A DNA stretch of 64,000 nucleotides from contig NZ_WKFH01000003.1 of the NCBI RefSeq assembly GCF_014884385.1, forward strand, positions 1,830,001-1,894,000, written 5' to 3'. The translations under genes and the position numbers were made by a program. This stretch comes from Phycobacter azelaicus (lineage in GTDB: Bacteria; Pseudomonadota; Alphaproteobacteria; Rhodobacterales; Rhodobacteraceae). Position 1 is the stretch's first letter, and every line of letters begins with the position of its first letter. Under the pieces are notes generated by a model. That model had not been told where the DNA came from and did not search any database. It saw only the letters and a program-made list of their open reading frames with translations. Of this stretch, positions 1 through 11,002 are shown piece after piece.

Positions 1-93
1 GCCGCTATATCAACCAAGTCATCCAACAGAACAAAGGGTTCGATTTGACCTTTGAGGGCTTCTGCGGAAGCGTTCAAACGTCCAATCGGACTT

Positions 94-146
94 GCTGACA
101 CTTTCGATGAAAGTGCAGCTGCTGACATTTTCCCTGAAAATGCAGC
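94..146 (+). repeat. Tandem pair of near-identical covarying hairpins in the spacer
   Basis: Two 26-base hairpins lie at 94-119 and 121-146. Each has the outer arms GCTG and CAGC, a bulged A, and a seven-pair inner stem. The second copy differs by a C-G to T-A pair exchange inside the stem and by loop changes, so pairing is kept. This suggests the RNA fold is selected. The role is unknown; an RNase III or antitermination function is a guess. Confidence 0.7.
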
Positions 147-358
147 GAATTGACATCGTTTAGAGAGAAATATCAACAACACTGTTGGTCGTCCCGAGTG
201 TGGGACAGACCTCAGATAGGTGACGCAGAGCTTGCTTTGCCGACAGCAACCGGATCCGTCATGTTTCCTCAGACGCCCGGATGTTTGCCTGCCTGAAACG
301 ACAGTAGTTGTCCAAGTCAAGTACACTAACCCGCATGATCTACCCGATCATGCATTGT

Positions 359-453
359 GCTTTCTTAAGGTTCAGGACCGACATCCTGAACGCTCCGCCA
401 GCTCTTAGGGCCTCAGGTCCTCAAGTAGCGAAGCGGTAGGACATTAAGAAAGC
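359..453 (+). other. Long-range stem enclosing two hairpins in the pre-23S leader
   Basis: GCTTTCTTAA at 359-368 is perfectly complementary to TTAAGAAAGC at 444-453. Inside lies a 7-pair perfect hairpin (371-377 with 384-390) and a 27-base element at 417-443 that can close with GTCCT and AGGAC. The whole forms a likely multi-branch junction in the precursor RNA. Confidence 0.65.
417..443 (+). repeat. 27-base repeat, copy 1 (second copy at 3773-3799)
   Basis: The segment begins GTCCTCAAGTAGC and ends GGTAGGACA. The same 27 bases recur with a single G/A difference just upstream of tRNA-fMet at the far end of the operon. It can fold as a GTCCT/AGGAC hairpin. It weakly recalls a tRNA D-arm, but no tRNA can be folded from it. 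Confidence 0.8.
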
Positions 454-536
454 GCGGGAAAGTATGCTTTTTGGTTCAGAAACAGAAGATGTGGTTGATA
501 ACCAGCTTCCGCATCACGACGAAATGCCTTCGGGCA

Positions 537-556
537 TGGCTGTCTCTTTCTGGATC

Positions 557-564
<8 letters not shown>
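537..564 (+). other. 23S precursor processing stem, left arm
   Basis: These 28 bases pair with 3376-3403 at 26 of 28 positions and bring the two ends of 23S together. This is the classical RNase III target for release of pre-23S rRNA. The right arm begins inside the last bases of mature 23S. Confidence 0.85.
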
Positions 565-3383
<2,819 letters not shown>

Positions 3384-3490
3384 GATCCAGTAAAAGACAG
3401 CCAAAAACCAAAAACGCATACACAAACACTTGGACAACACGTTGATTGACCTTCCGCTTTTGGAAAACCGCCCCGTGACATAACGGGGGT

Positions 3491-3561
3491 GCGGCAACGG
3501 GCATTTGCTTTGCAAATACCCTGCCTGCCGCCAATACCAAAAGCCGAAGGCTTTTGGTATT
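3491..3561 (+). other. Two consecutive hairpins in the 23S-5S spacer
   Basis: The first hairpin (3491-3531) has outer arms GCGGCA and TGCCGC and an inner GCATTTGC/GCAAAT stem. The second (3533-3561) is a perfect 13-pair stem, AATACCAAAAGCC, with a GAA loop. Its right half, TTGGTATT, is also complementary to the bases just after 5S (3686-3697), so two exclusive folds are possible around the 5S precursor. Confidence 0.65.
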
Positions 3562-3567
3562 TACTCG

Positions 3568-3684
3568 GTTTGGTGGTCATAGCACGAGCAAAACACCCGG
3601 TCCCATCCCGAACCCGGAAGTTAAGTGCCGTCGCGCCAATGGTACTTGGGCTTAAGCCCTGGGAGAGTAGGTCACCGCCAAACC
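3568..3684 (+). rRNA. rrf: 5S ribosomal RNA
   Basis: The gene has the typical core CCCATCCCGAACCCGGAAG and terminal complementarity between GTTTGGTGGTC at the start and CACCGCCAAAC at the end. The length of about 117 bases is normal. The ends are set from the terminal stem. The flanks GGTATTTACT and AGTAAATACC add a precursor stem. It lies 3' of 23S in the same operon. Confidence 0.95.
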
Positions 3685-3772
3685 TAGTAAATACCAAAAC
3701 AAAAAACTCTCTAACCGAAAAAAAACGCACGCTACTTGATCCGAAAAAACATCGGTTCAACGACAAAACAAA

Positions 3773-3799
3773 GTCCTCAAGTAGCAAAGCGGTAGGACA
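3773..3799 (+). repeat. 27-base repeat, copy 2, upstream of tRNA-fMet
   Basis: 26 of 27 bases are identical to 417-443. It ends 10 bases before the mature tRNA-fMet. The two copies bracket the 23S-5S part of the operon, one before 23S and one before the last tRNA, which suggests a shared processing or antitermination role. Confidence 0.8.
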
Positions 3800-3809
3800 G
3801 ACAAACTGC

Positions 3810-3886
<77 letters not shown>

Positions 3887-4212
3887 AATATCCGAACAAA
3901 ATAAGATACTTAACGCCACAACCGGGTGGCTTCCGGCGTTTGTAACATTTGAGCAGTGCTACAGCGGTGCTACGCCCCGCAGCAAACAACAGCATCATAA
4001 AGCAGGCGCCGAAAACACCAAAACCCGCTGCCAGCCCTCCCTCCGGCGAGGCCTCACTACAAGCACAACGCCTGTTCAACGTCAGTGCTGTCAGCACTGT
4101 CAGCCATCCCGATCAGAAACCAAAAAACGCCCGGCCTGGAAAAAGGTCGAGCGCTGGTGCAGTCGGTGCCACGAGGCTTCACGGATTTTGCAACTTGCAA
4201 GCATAGGCGATC
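3887..4212. other. Gene-free stretch between the rRNA operon and the catabolic operon
   Basis: The region holds no credible gene. An imperfect hairpin with AACGCC and GGCGTT arms (3912-3940) followed by a T-rich segment may end the rRNA operon on the plus strand, but its loop is large. The better signal is the minus-strand terminator at 4122-4153. Confidence 0.6.
4122..4153 (-). terminator. Rho-independent terminator of the minus-strand catabolic operon
   Basis: Read on the minus strand, CGCTCGACCT pairs with AGGCCGGGCG (two mismatches) around a TTTTCC loop, followed directly by TTTTTT. It lies about 60 bases beyond the stop of the last gene of the operon (4213). Confidence 0.6.
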
Positions 4213-5568
4213 TCAAGCACCATTCTTGCGCCGGAACAGGTCCAGCTGGAGCTCCAGAAGTCGGGATGGCATCGTTGAATGCGCCTCATAGTACCGCAGG
4301 TTCTTGGGGCCAATTCCGTGCTCGGCACTAAAGGAGCCGTCATAGTCATCTACCACATACCGAACGACATAATCGCGCAGTATGCGTTCAAAGCCAGGCG
4401 CTATGGGGCCATCGGTCTTCACTAGGTTGAAGTGCAGCCCTCCGTCTCCCAGATGGCCAAAGTCGCAGACTTCGATCATCGGGAAGTCCTTCGCCAACCG
4501 CTGGGTCATTTCCGTTCGGAAGGCGATGACCTTGTCCCGTGTGAAACCCAGATCAAAAGCGATCAGAGGTCCGGCCGATTTCACACCTTCCGACAACGCA
4601 TGGCGCAGTGACCAGATCTCTTCGGGGCGCCCAAACAGTGCATCAGCAATCGGCGCCTCGGTCAGGTGCCAGGCTTCGGCCAGGACTGCCTCAAGAACTT
4701 CATCAAGCGGGGTGTCCCAAGGCGCCCTGGTTGGGCGCGACAGTTCAATGAGAAGCGCTGTTGCGGGAATTTCACCGCGCGGGAACGGGTTTTTCAAGGC
4801 GCTTGCATGGGCAAATGTATGTACCATCGCGGCGCGCGACATGAACTCGAACGCCGAAAGGAGCGGACCGACCCGGGTTTCAAGGTGGCGCAACAGGGTC
4901 AGCATCGCATCATCACTGGCAGGCACCACAATGGCGGTTGCCTGTTCAGTCACGACTGGCTCCAGGTTCAGGATTGCCTCGGTCACCGTGCCAAACCAGC
5001 CGGAGGTGCCGATATGTATCTGCTTCCAGTCTGGTCCGGTGTTGTCCTTGCGCACAGGCGAGCCCAGCTCGAGCACCTCTCCGCCCTCGAGCGCGACAGT
5101 CAGGCCAAGGACATTGCGCCGCACATCGCCGTAGCGCAGGAAGCGACCGCCCCCGGTATTGGTGGCAACCATACCACCAATCATCGGATCCGAGCCAAGG
5201 TCGATCGGGAAGCACAGCCCATGTTCGGCCAACCGGTCGTTGACCTCGGAAAGTCTGAAGCCGGCGCTGACCCGTAAGGATCGGTTTGCCAGATCTAGAT
5301 CAAAGGTCTCCCGCAGGCGCGACAGGCTGAGAACCGCCGTGGTGCCACTGTCGTCGGGCACAGAGGCCCCAACCAGCCCGGTGTTGCCGGACTGGGGCAC
5401 GTAGGGTAGGTTTTCTTGTGCGCAGTACCGCAGGCATTCGGCGACCTGGGCAGTTGTTTCCGGCAAGAACACCACTGGGCTTTTGCCTGCCTCACCGCGC
5501 ACGCCTTGCAGGTACCCTGCCATGTCCCCGGGATCTGACAGGGTTTTGATTTCTGCAGTCAGGCTCAT
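4213..5568 (-). CDS. FAD-binding dehydrogenase, probably D-2-hydroxyglutarate dehydrogenase
   Basis: The 451-residue protein belongs to the GlcD/D-2-hydroxyacid dehydrogenase family (vanillyl-alcohol oxidase superfamily). The FAD-binding part carries PQSGNTGLVGASVP near residue 58 and TNTGGGRFLRYG near 135. The C-terminal cap carries FGHLGDGGLHFNL and SAEHGIGPKNLRYY, with the histidines that bind metal and substrate in this family. D-2-hydroxyglutarate and D-lactate enzymes share these motifs. The 2-hydroxyglutarate assignment rests on context: it directly follows an HglS-type gene, whose product is D-2-hydroxyglutarate. The start overlaps the upstream stop by 4 bases (ATGA), implying translational coupling. 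It would yield 2-oxoglutarate and pass electrons to a flavoprotein or quinone acceptor. Confidence 0.8.
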   Translation of the reverse strand: MSLTAEIKTLSDPGDMAGYLQGVRGEAGKSPVVFLPETTAQVAECLRYCAQENLPYVPQSGNTGLVGASVPDDSGTTAVLSLSRLRETFDLDLANRSLRVSAGFRLSEVNDRLAEHGLCFPIDLGSDPMIGGMVATNTGGGRFLRYGDVRRNVLGLTVALEGGEVLELGSPVRKDNTGPDWKQIHIGTSGWFGTVTEAILNLEPVVTEQATAIVVPASDDAMLTLLRHLETRVGPLLSAFEFMSRAAMVHTFAHASALKNPFPRGEIPATALLIELSRPTRAPWDTPLDEVLEAVLAEAWHLTEAPIADALFGRPEEIWSLRHALSEGVKSAGPLIAFDLGFTRDKVIAFRTEMTQRLAKDFPMIEVCDFGHLGDGGLHFNLVKTDGPIAPGFERILRDYVVRYVVDDYDGSFSAEHGIGPKNLRYYEAHSTMPSRLLELQLDLFRRKNGA

Positions 5569-6926
5569 GCGGCGTTCGCGTTCAATTGCTCAAGGCTGGC
5601 CTCCAGAGAGGCGGCCTGCATCGCCTCGTAAAGGGCGAATTCATCGGCGACTGTTTTGCCCAAAGCGGCCTCGAGTACAGCTCTGCTGGAGGCTTCTTGC
5701 CGGTCGCTACGCGCGTCATCTCCAAGGTTGGATTGGAAGATGCCTGCCGCGCTCACCGGAAGGAAATCCTCATAGATGATGGGGCTGAGGGTCAAGGCGC
5801 CTGCGTCGAGCAGGGTTGCCACATCCATCCCCTGCGCTTCACCATCGCCGACGGCATACTTGAAATAGGCCAGTCCCTGATCATGCAGCTCGCGCCAGGT
5901 GTCGGGGAACGCAGCGAAGACCTCTTCCAGTTTTGCCACATACTCAGCCGCGTTGGAGCCATCTGCAGCGGGCAGTATCTCTGAGCGGACCTCAGCCAAA
6001 AGCCGGTCATAAAGTGCTCGCCCCGTTGGTGTCAGCGCCACGCCGCGCTGTTCAATCTCACCAAAGCGGGCAGTGTGATGCCCCTCTTGCCAGCCATCTG
6101 CACAGGGAAACCGTACCGCTTCGTTCAGTGCCTTGAAGGCCGTCTGGCGCAACAGGATCGGGCATGTACGGCGCGGGGGGCCTTCGACGATCGCCTTGGC
6201 GGGCAGACCCTTGGCCAACATTGCGGCCTGTGCGGCGTCGATGTCCAGCGTGCGCGGTGTCAGGTGATTGATGTGTGGCCCCTTGAAGGAGACCACATCG
6301 GCAATCAGCCGGTGCGCCTTGATCAGATCCTCAAAGGTGTCGCTGTCCACGCAGGCCTCCGGGTGCCAGCGGAAGGTTTCCAGCACCTCGGCTACAAAAC
6401 GTTTGGCGTCTTCGTCTTCAAGCCCACCCTGTGCTTCGGCCTTTTCGGTGAGGGCGATTGTGCCTTCGGTGAAGATCTGTCGCCGCGCCAGTGTCTCGAC
6501 CGCCTTTTCCCGCAGGGCTTCGTCTTCAATCAACTCCAGTCGCAAAAGCGAGGTGAACACCCGGAACGGATTTTCGGCCAGCGCATCGCGCCCCACGGGG
6601 CGGAAGGCGGTCGAATGCACCGGAACCGAAGCGACCGACAAGTCATAATAGCCGACCGGCTCCATCCCCATCACGGCAAAGACCCGGCCCATCATGGCCA
6701 GTTCCTGCGCGGTGCCCAGGCGGATCGCTCCATGGCGCTCGGCGCTGATGCGCGATGTGTCCTCGCCGGGGGTTAGCGCCAGTGCATTGTCCGGTTGCGC
6801 CAAAACATCCTTGTTCACACCTTCCACGATTTCGACCAAATCGCCGTATGCGGGCACTTCCTCTCGGTACATGGCCGACATGGCGGCAGAGAAATCAGCG
6901 CGGATCTTGCTGGGAGATACTTTCAT
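5565..6926 (-). CDS. hglS: 2-oxoadipate dioxygenase/decarboxylase (HglS/YdcJ, DUF1338 family)
   Basis: The 453-residue protein has the DUF1338 (VOC-fold) signatures RHGAIRLGTAQELAMMGRVF, MGMEPVGYYDLS and VPVHSTAFRPV near the first quarter, and INHLTPRTLDID further on. The family member HglS of Pseudomonas putida converts 2-oxoadipate with O2 to D-2-hydroxyglutarate and CO2 in lysine catabolism. The neighbours supply the steps before and after. I chose ATG 6926 because AAAGGA lies about 9 bases upstream; an in-frame TTG at 6950 overlapping the previous stop has no such site. The metal-binding His/Glu set cannot be assigned with certainty by eye. Confidence 0.85.
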   Translation of the reverse strand: MKVSPSKIRADFSAAMSAMYREEVPAYGDLVEIVEGVNKDVLAQPDNALALTPGEDTSRISAERHGAIRLGTAQELAMMGRVFAVMGMEPVGYYDLSVASVPVHSTAFRPVGRDALAENPFRVFTSLLRLELIEDEALREKAVETLARRQIFTEGTIALTEKAEAQGGLEDEDAKRFVAEVLETFRWHPEACVDSDTFEDLIKAHRLIADVVSFKGPHINHLTPRTLDIDAAQAAMLAKGLPAKAIVEGPPRRTCPILLRQTAFKALNEAVRFPCADGWQEGHHTARFGEIEQRGVALTPTGRALYDRLLAEVRSEILPAADGSNAAEYVAKLEEVFAAFPDTWRELHDQGLAYFKYAVGDGEAQGMDVATLLDAGALTLSPIIYEDFLPVSAAGIFQSNLGDDARSDRQEASSRAVLEAALGKTVADEFALYEAMQAASLEASLEQLNANAA

Positions 6927-6946
6927 GTGTCCGTGTCCTTTGGCGG

Positions 6947-8209
6947 TCAAAGCCGCCCGTTTGTGAAATGGGTCAATGCCGCGCCGACCTCGTAGTAAAG
7001 CCCTCTCAGCGCGGCGTGTTTTTCGGGCTGTGCGCCCGTGATTTCAAGGGGCAAATCGCCGTCTCCCAACGCCCAATCGGCTGCCGCTTTGCCAAACAAT
7101 GTGCCGGGACCGATGCCGCGACCGCTGTAGCCGAAGATAGATATGCCATTATCACCGCGTCGCTGGATGCGGGGCAGATAGGTGCTCGTCATGGCAATGC
7201 GCCCGGTCCATTCGCATTCAAAGGGGATGCCCTTCACCTGCGGAAAGAGCCGTGTCAGTTTGCGTGCGGCCCAAGCGCGGTGCACTGTCGCGCCTGCGCC
7301 TTCCAGATTGCCAAGGCTCCCGAAGATCATGCGCCCTGCCTGATCTAGCCGGAAAGACGACATGATGAGGGCGGTGTCCCAGCATCCCTCTCCACCTTCC
7401 AGAATGCTCTGGCGCAGCTCGGTGGGCAGGGGGGCAGTGGCCAGTTGAAAGTAATGGGCAGGTACGATGGCGTTTGGCTCAGCCCCATCCTTGCCATAGG
7501 CATTGGTCGCCTGGATCAGCTTTGCTGCGCGGACCCCACCTTGGGCCGTGCGTATCCTCCAGTGCTGGCCATCTTCGCGGATGTCCAGTGCATTTGAGTC
7601 TTCGTAGATTTGTGCGCCAAGCCGTTCCGCGGCGCGCGCCAGACCCTGCACATAAGCCAGCGGCTGGATCGTTCCGGCGCGCCCATCCCACAGTGCGCCA
7701 TGATAGGCATTGCTCCCGGTGCGCCGTGCCGTTTCAACCGCATCCAACAGTCTGACCGGCGCGCCCCGCGCCATCTGCTGCGCATAGCGCGCCTTAAGAT
7801 CCTGCAAACCCGCGGCAGAATGTGCACAGTGTAGCGTGCCGTGACGGATCGCTTCGCAGCGGATCTGGTGCTGTTCGATCAGATCAAAGACGGTCGACGG
7901 CCCCTCGGCCAAAGCTGCATTCAATCGCGCGCCGGCCTCTTTGCCGAGCTTCTCTTCCACCTGTTCCGGCGGCGTCCAAAGCCCGGCGTTCACCAGTCCG
8001 ACGTTGCGACCCGAGCCGCCAAAGCCTATGGTGCGAGCCTCAAGCAGTACAACCGACGCGCCCCGTGCAGCCAGATGATAGGCGGCAGAGACGCCGGTGA
8101 ACCCGCCGCCGATCACGACCACATCCGCAGTGATCGCCTTGGCAAGAGGTGACCACCGAGGTCGGTCAGGGGCCGTGGTTGACCAAAGACTGTTGAGACG
8201 CGGCTCCAT
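6947..8209 (-). CDS. FAD-dependent amine oxidoreductase, L-pipecolate oxidase (AmaA)-like
   Basis: The 420-residue protein is of the D-amino-acid oxidase (DAO) superfamily. The dinucleotide fold VVIGGGFTGVSAAYHLA begins near residue 31, followed by GFGGSGRNVGLVNAGLW, a stretch I recall as typical of AmaA, the pipecolate oxidase of P. putida. The C-terminal FAD contact is FGYSGRGIGPG. With the ALDH7-type gene upstream in the operon, the expected reaction is L-pipecolate to piperideine-6-carboxylate, which hydrolyses to 2-aminoadipate semialdehyde. The start is ATG 8209; a TTG two codons earlier would overlap the upstream stop. A related cyclic amine or gamma-glutamylputrescine-type substrate is the alternative. 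Confidence 0.75.
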   Translation of the reverse strand: MEPRLNSLWSTTAPDRPRWSPLAKAITADVVVIGGGFTGVSAAYHLAARGASVVLLEARTIGFGGSGRNVGLVNAGLWTPPEQVEEKLGKEAGARLNAALAEGPSTVFDLIEQHQIRCEAIRHGTLHCAHSAAGLQDLKARYAQQMARGAPVRLLDAVETARRTGSNAYHGALWDGRAGTIQPLAYVQGLARAAERLGAQIYEDSNALDIREDGQHWRIRTAQGGVRAAKLIQATNAYGKDGAEPNAIVPAHYFQLATAPLPTELRQSILEGGEGCWDTALIMSSFRLDQAGRMIFGSLGNLEGAGATVHRAWAARKLTRLFPQVKGIPFECEWTGRIAMTSTYLPRIQRRGDNGISIFGYSGRGIGPGTLFGKAAADWALGDGDLPLEITGAQPEKHAALRGLYYEVGAALTHFTNGRL

Positions 8210-8211
8210 GG

Positions 8212-9714
8212 TCAAATCTCGAAGGAAATGCCCTGTGCCAGCGGTAGCTCGCGCGAGTAGTTCACCGTGCTTGTCTGCCGCCGCATGTAGGCACGCCAGG
8301 CGTCCGAACCGCTTTCGCGTCCGCCGCCGGTTTCCTTTTCACCGCCAAAGGCCCCGCCGATTTCAGCGCCGGACGGGCCGATGTTCACATTGGCAATCCC
8401 ACAGTCAGAACCTTGTGCCGACAGGAAGTACTCGGTTTCGCGTACATCGTTAGAAAAGATGCAGGAGGACAGCCCCTGCGGCACTGCATTCTGCATCGCA
8501 ATGGCCTCATCCAGATCGGTGTACTTCACCACGTAGAGGATCGGCGCGAAGGTTTCGGTGTGCATGATTGCCGATTGGGCGGGCATTTCGACAATGGCTG
8601 GGTGGACATAGGCTGCATCGGGGTGCTGATCAGCCAGAGCCTGCCCGCCGCCGTGGATGATACCGCCTTCGCCTCTCGCCTGTGTCAAAGCCTTGTCCAT
8701 CGCCGTCATCGCGCCCTTGTCGATCAGGGGACCAACCAGTGTGTCGTCCTCCAGCGGGTTGCCAATCGACAGGCCCGCGTAGACCTTGGTCAGGCGGGGG
8801 ATCAGTTGGTCATAGACATCTTCATGCACGATCAGGCGGCGTAGTGATGTGCAGCGCTGACCTGCGGTACCGACGGCGGAAAAGACGATCGCGCGCACCG
8901 CCATTTCGAGATCCGCAGAGGGCGCCACGATCATGGCGTTGTTGCCGCCAAGTTCGAGGATTGTCTTGCCGAGACGTTTGGACATGTCAGCGGCAACCGC
9001 CTTGCCCATCGGAACCGAGCCGGTGGCCGATATCAGCGCCACATCGCGCGAGGCTGTCAGCACCTCGCCCAGATCACGCTCACCGATCAGGGTCTGGATC
9101 AGCCCATCGGGAGCATCCGCGCCAAAGCGCGCCATCGCCCGCTCGCAGATCCTTTGAATGGCCAGCTGTGTGAGCGGCGTCTTTTCAGAAGGTTTGGCGA
9201 TGACAGGGTCGCCGCACACGAGGGCAAGCGCCGCATTCCAGCACCAGGGCGCGGCCGGAAAATTGAAAGCTGTGATAATACCGCAGACGCCAAGCGGATG
9301 CCAGGTTTCGCGCATTGAATGGCCGGGGCGTTCTGAGGCTATCGTGAGGCCATAAAGCTGACGCGAGAGCCCCACGGCAAAGTCGCAGATGTCGATCATC
9401 TCCTGTACTTCGCCAAGGCCTTCCTGGTAGATTTTGCCGCATTCGAGCGTGATGAGACGGCCAAGGTTTTCTTTTTCCTGCCGCAGCTCCTCTCCCAGAA
9501 TGCGGACCAGCTCACCGCGGCGCGGTGCGGGCACCTTGCGCCAGATGCGGAAGGCTTCAACGGCCTTTGTGATCGCTGCCTCTGCCTCACGCACGCTGTG
9601 CATGGGTACGTATGCGATCTCGCTGCCGTCGACGGGTGTCGTCACGGTGAGGGCTCCACCGGTGGTTTCGGCAGGCGTCAGCCCGCAGGCCGTCAGGATA
9701 TCTTGATAGGTCAT
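8212..9714 (-). CDS. 2-aminoadipate semialdehyde dehydrogenase (ALDH7/AmaB type)
   Basis: The 500-residue NAD(P)-dependent aldehyde dehydrogenase has the general base Glu254 in ELGGNNAM and the nucleophile Cys288 in GTAGQRCTSLRR. The GQRCTSLRR form and WHPLGVCGIITAFNFP mark the antiquitin/ALDH7 class, which oxidises 2-aminoadipate semialdehyde to 2-aminoadipate. It lies between the aminotransferase and the pipecolate oxidase-like gene. An AAAGGA ribosome site precedes the ATG by about 8 bases. The distance to the next gene downstream is only a few bases. Confidence 0.85.
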   Translation of the reverse strand: MTYQDILTACGLTPAETTGGALTVTTPVDGSEIAYVPMHSVREAEAAITKAVEAFRIWRKVPAPRRGELVRILGEELRQEKENLGRLITLECGKIYQEGLGEVQEMIDICDFAVGLSRQLYGLTIASERPGHSMRETWHPLGVCGIITAFNFPAAPWCWNAALALVCGDPVIAKPSEKTPLTQLAIQRICERAMARFGADAPDGLIQTLIGERDLGEVLTASRDVALISATGSVPMGKAVAADMSKRLGKTILELGGNNAMIVAPSADLEMAVRAIVFSAVGTAGQRCTSLRRLIVHEDVYDQLIPRLTKVYAGLSIGNPLEDDTLVGPLIDKGAMTAMDKALTQARGEGGIIHGGGQALADQHPDAAYVHPAIVEMPAQSAIMHTETFAPILYVVKYTDLDEAIAMQNAVPQGLSSCIFSNDVRETEYFLSAQGSDCGIANVNIGPSGAEIGGAFGGEKETGGGRESGSDAWRAYMRRQTSTVNYSRELPLAQGISFEI

Positions 9715-9726
9715 GGGAAGGGTCCT

Positions 9727-10911
9727 TTAGGAGATGTTCAGGGCCGCGACAGCCCGTTTCAGGCGCAGGCACCCGTCCTGGAGGTCACGGCGGGCATAGG
9801 CATAAGAAAGGCGGAAATGCCCGGGCAGGCCAAAGGCGCGGCCGGGAACAATGGCAAGACCTGTGAAGGCCAGAACATAGGCGCAGAAATCGGCGTCGGT
9901 CTCGAGCAGTTTGCCGTCTGGGGTTTGGCACCCCAGGATGCCCTGACAGGAGGGGAAGACATAAAACGCCCCGTCCGGGGCCGCACATGTGATGCCGGGA
10001 ATTTCGTTGAGGGCGCTCACCACCATATCCCGGCGGGCGCGAAACTCAGCGGCGCGGCTTGCAATGTGGCGTTGGTCTCCAGTCAGGGCCGCATGGGCGG
10101 CGGCCTGCGAGATGGAGCAGGCACCAGAGGTGATTTGCCCCTGTACTGCGGTCATTGCCTTGATCAGCTCGGCAGGTCCAATGCCCCAGCCGACCCGCCA
10201 GCCGGTCATTGCATGGGCCTTTGAGACGCCGTTGATGACAAGCGTGCGATCGGCAAGTGCGGGGCAGGCGTGCCGGAAAGACGCAAAAGACCTATAGCAA
10301 ATCAGACCATAAATCTCATCCGAGGCGATCCAGATGTGGGGGTAACGTTCCAGCACCTGCCCCAAAGCCGCCAGTTCCTCTTTGGAGTAGACAGCGCCGG
10401 AGGGATTGGAGGGAGAGTTCAAAAGCAGCCAACGGGTGCGCGGCGTGATCGCAGCTTCAAGCTGCTCAGGCGTCATTTTGAAACCGGCCTCTGCCCCGCA
10501 ATGCAACAGCACCGTTCTGCCCCCGGACATCGAGATGATGTCAGAATAACTGGTCCAATAGGGCGCGGGTACGATGACCTCGTCATCGCTGTTGAGCGTG
10601 GCCAGGAATAGATTTGCAAGCACCTGCTTGGCCCCGGTGGACACAATGACATTTTTGGCTTCGACGCCTGCGCTATCTGCAATCGCGCCGCGCAATTGGG
10701 CTGTGCCCGCGGTAGGGGCGTAGCGGGTCTGGCCCGCTTGCATCGCCTCGTGGGCCGCATTGCAGACATGAGGCGGCGTTGGAAAGTCCGGCTCCCCTGT
10801 GCTTAATGCCAAAACATCATGACCGTCGGCGCGCATGCGAGCAGCGCCTTCCGAGATCGCAACGATCTCCGAAAGCGCGATTCCATCAAGGCGGTCAGAA
10901 TTTTTTAGCAT
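9727..10911 (-). CDS. PLP-dependent class I aminotransferase, probably 2-aminoadipate aminotransferase
   Basis: The 394-residue fold-type I aminotransferase shows LSTGEPDFPTPPHV near the start, SPSNPSGAVY near 165, the PLP-binding Lys231 in GVSKAHAMTGWRVGW, and a C-terminal arginine in the carboxylate-binding position (PGHFRLSYA). Sequence alone says aspartate/aromatic-type aminotransferase. The operon suggests 2-aminoadipate to 2-oxoadipate, the one missing step between the ALDH7 and HglS genes. It is the first gene of the operon and faces the LysR gene. Confidence 0.75.
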   Translation of the reverse strand: MLKNSDRLDGIALSEIVAISEGAARMRADGHDVLALSTGEPDFPTPPHVCNAAHEAMQAGQTRYAPTAGTAQLRGAIADSAGVEAKNVIVSTGAKQVLANLFLATLNSDDEVIVPAPYWTSYSDIISMSGGRTVLLHCGAEAGFKMTPEQLEAAITPRTRWLLLNSPSNPSGAVYSKEELAALGQVLERYPHIWIASDEIYGLICYRSFASFRHACPALADRTLVINGVSKAHAMTGWRVGWGIGPAELIKAMTAVQGQITSGACSISQAAAHAALTGDQRHIASRAAEFRARRDMVVSALNEIPGITCAAPDGAFYVFPSCQGILGCQTPDGKLLETDADFCAYVLAFTGLAIVPGRAFGLPGHFRLSYAYARRDLQDGCLRLKRAVAALNIS

Positions 10912-10955
10912 TTAGATCTCCAGTCGTACGACGCATTTGACACGGCACGTCCAGA

Positions 10956-10986
10956 CATGAGAAACGCATTTATCTTCTATCTCATG
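10956..10986. promoter_or_regulatory. Inverted repeat CATGAGA-N17-TCTCATG in the divergent promoter region
   Basis: Perfect 7-base arms lie at 10956-10962 and 10980-10986, within the 91 bases between the operon and the LysR gene. LysR-type regulators normally bind dyads in exactly this position, so this is a candidate site for control of the operon and autoregulation. No ligand is implied. Confidence 0.5.
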
Positions 10987-11002
10987 CAAAAAGATCATAC
11001 CT

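Larger units (their letters stand above)
1..556 (+). other. 16S-23S internal transcribed spacer, 3' part
   Basis: This is the part of the rRNA operon leader that precedes 23S. No tRNA gene is visible in it; the tRNA-Ile and tRNA-Ala expected in this spacer in related bacteria would lie before the window. It is rich in hairpins: a tandem pair at 94-146, a stem at 333-353 with 8 perfect pairs, a junction closed by 359-368 with 444-453, and the left arm of the 23S processing stem at 537-564. The short open frames in it show no protein-like features. Confidence 0.85.
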
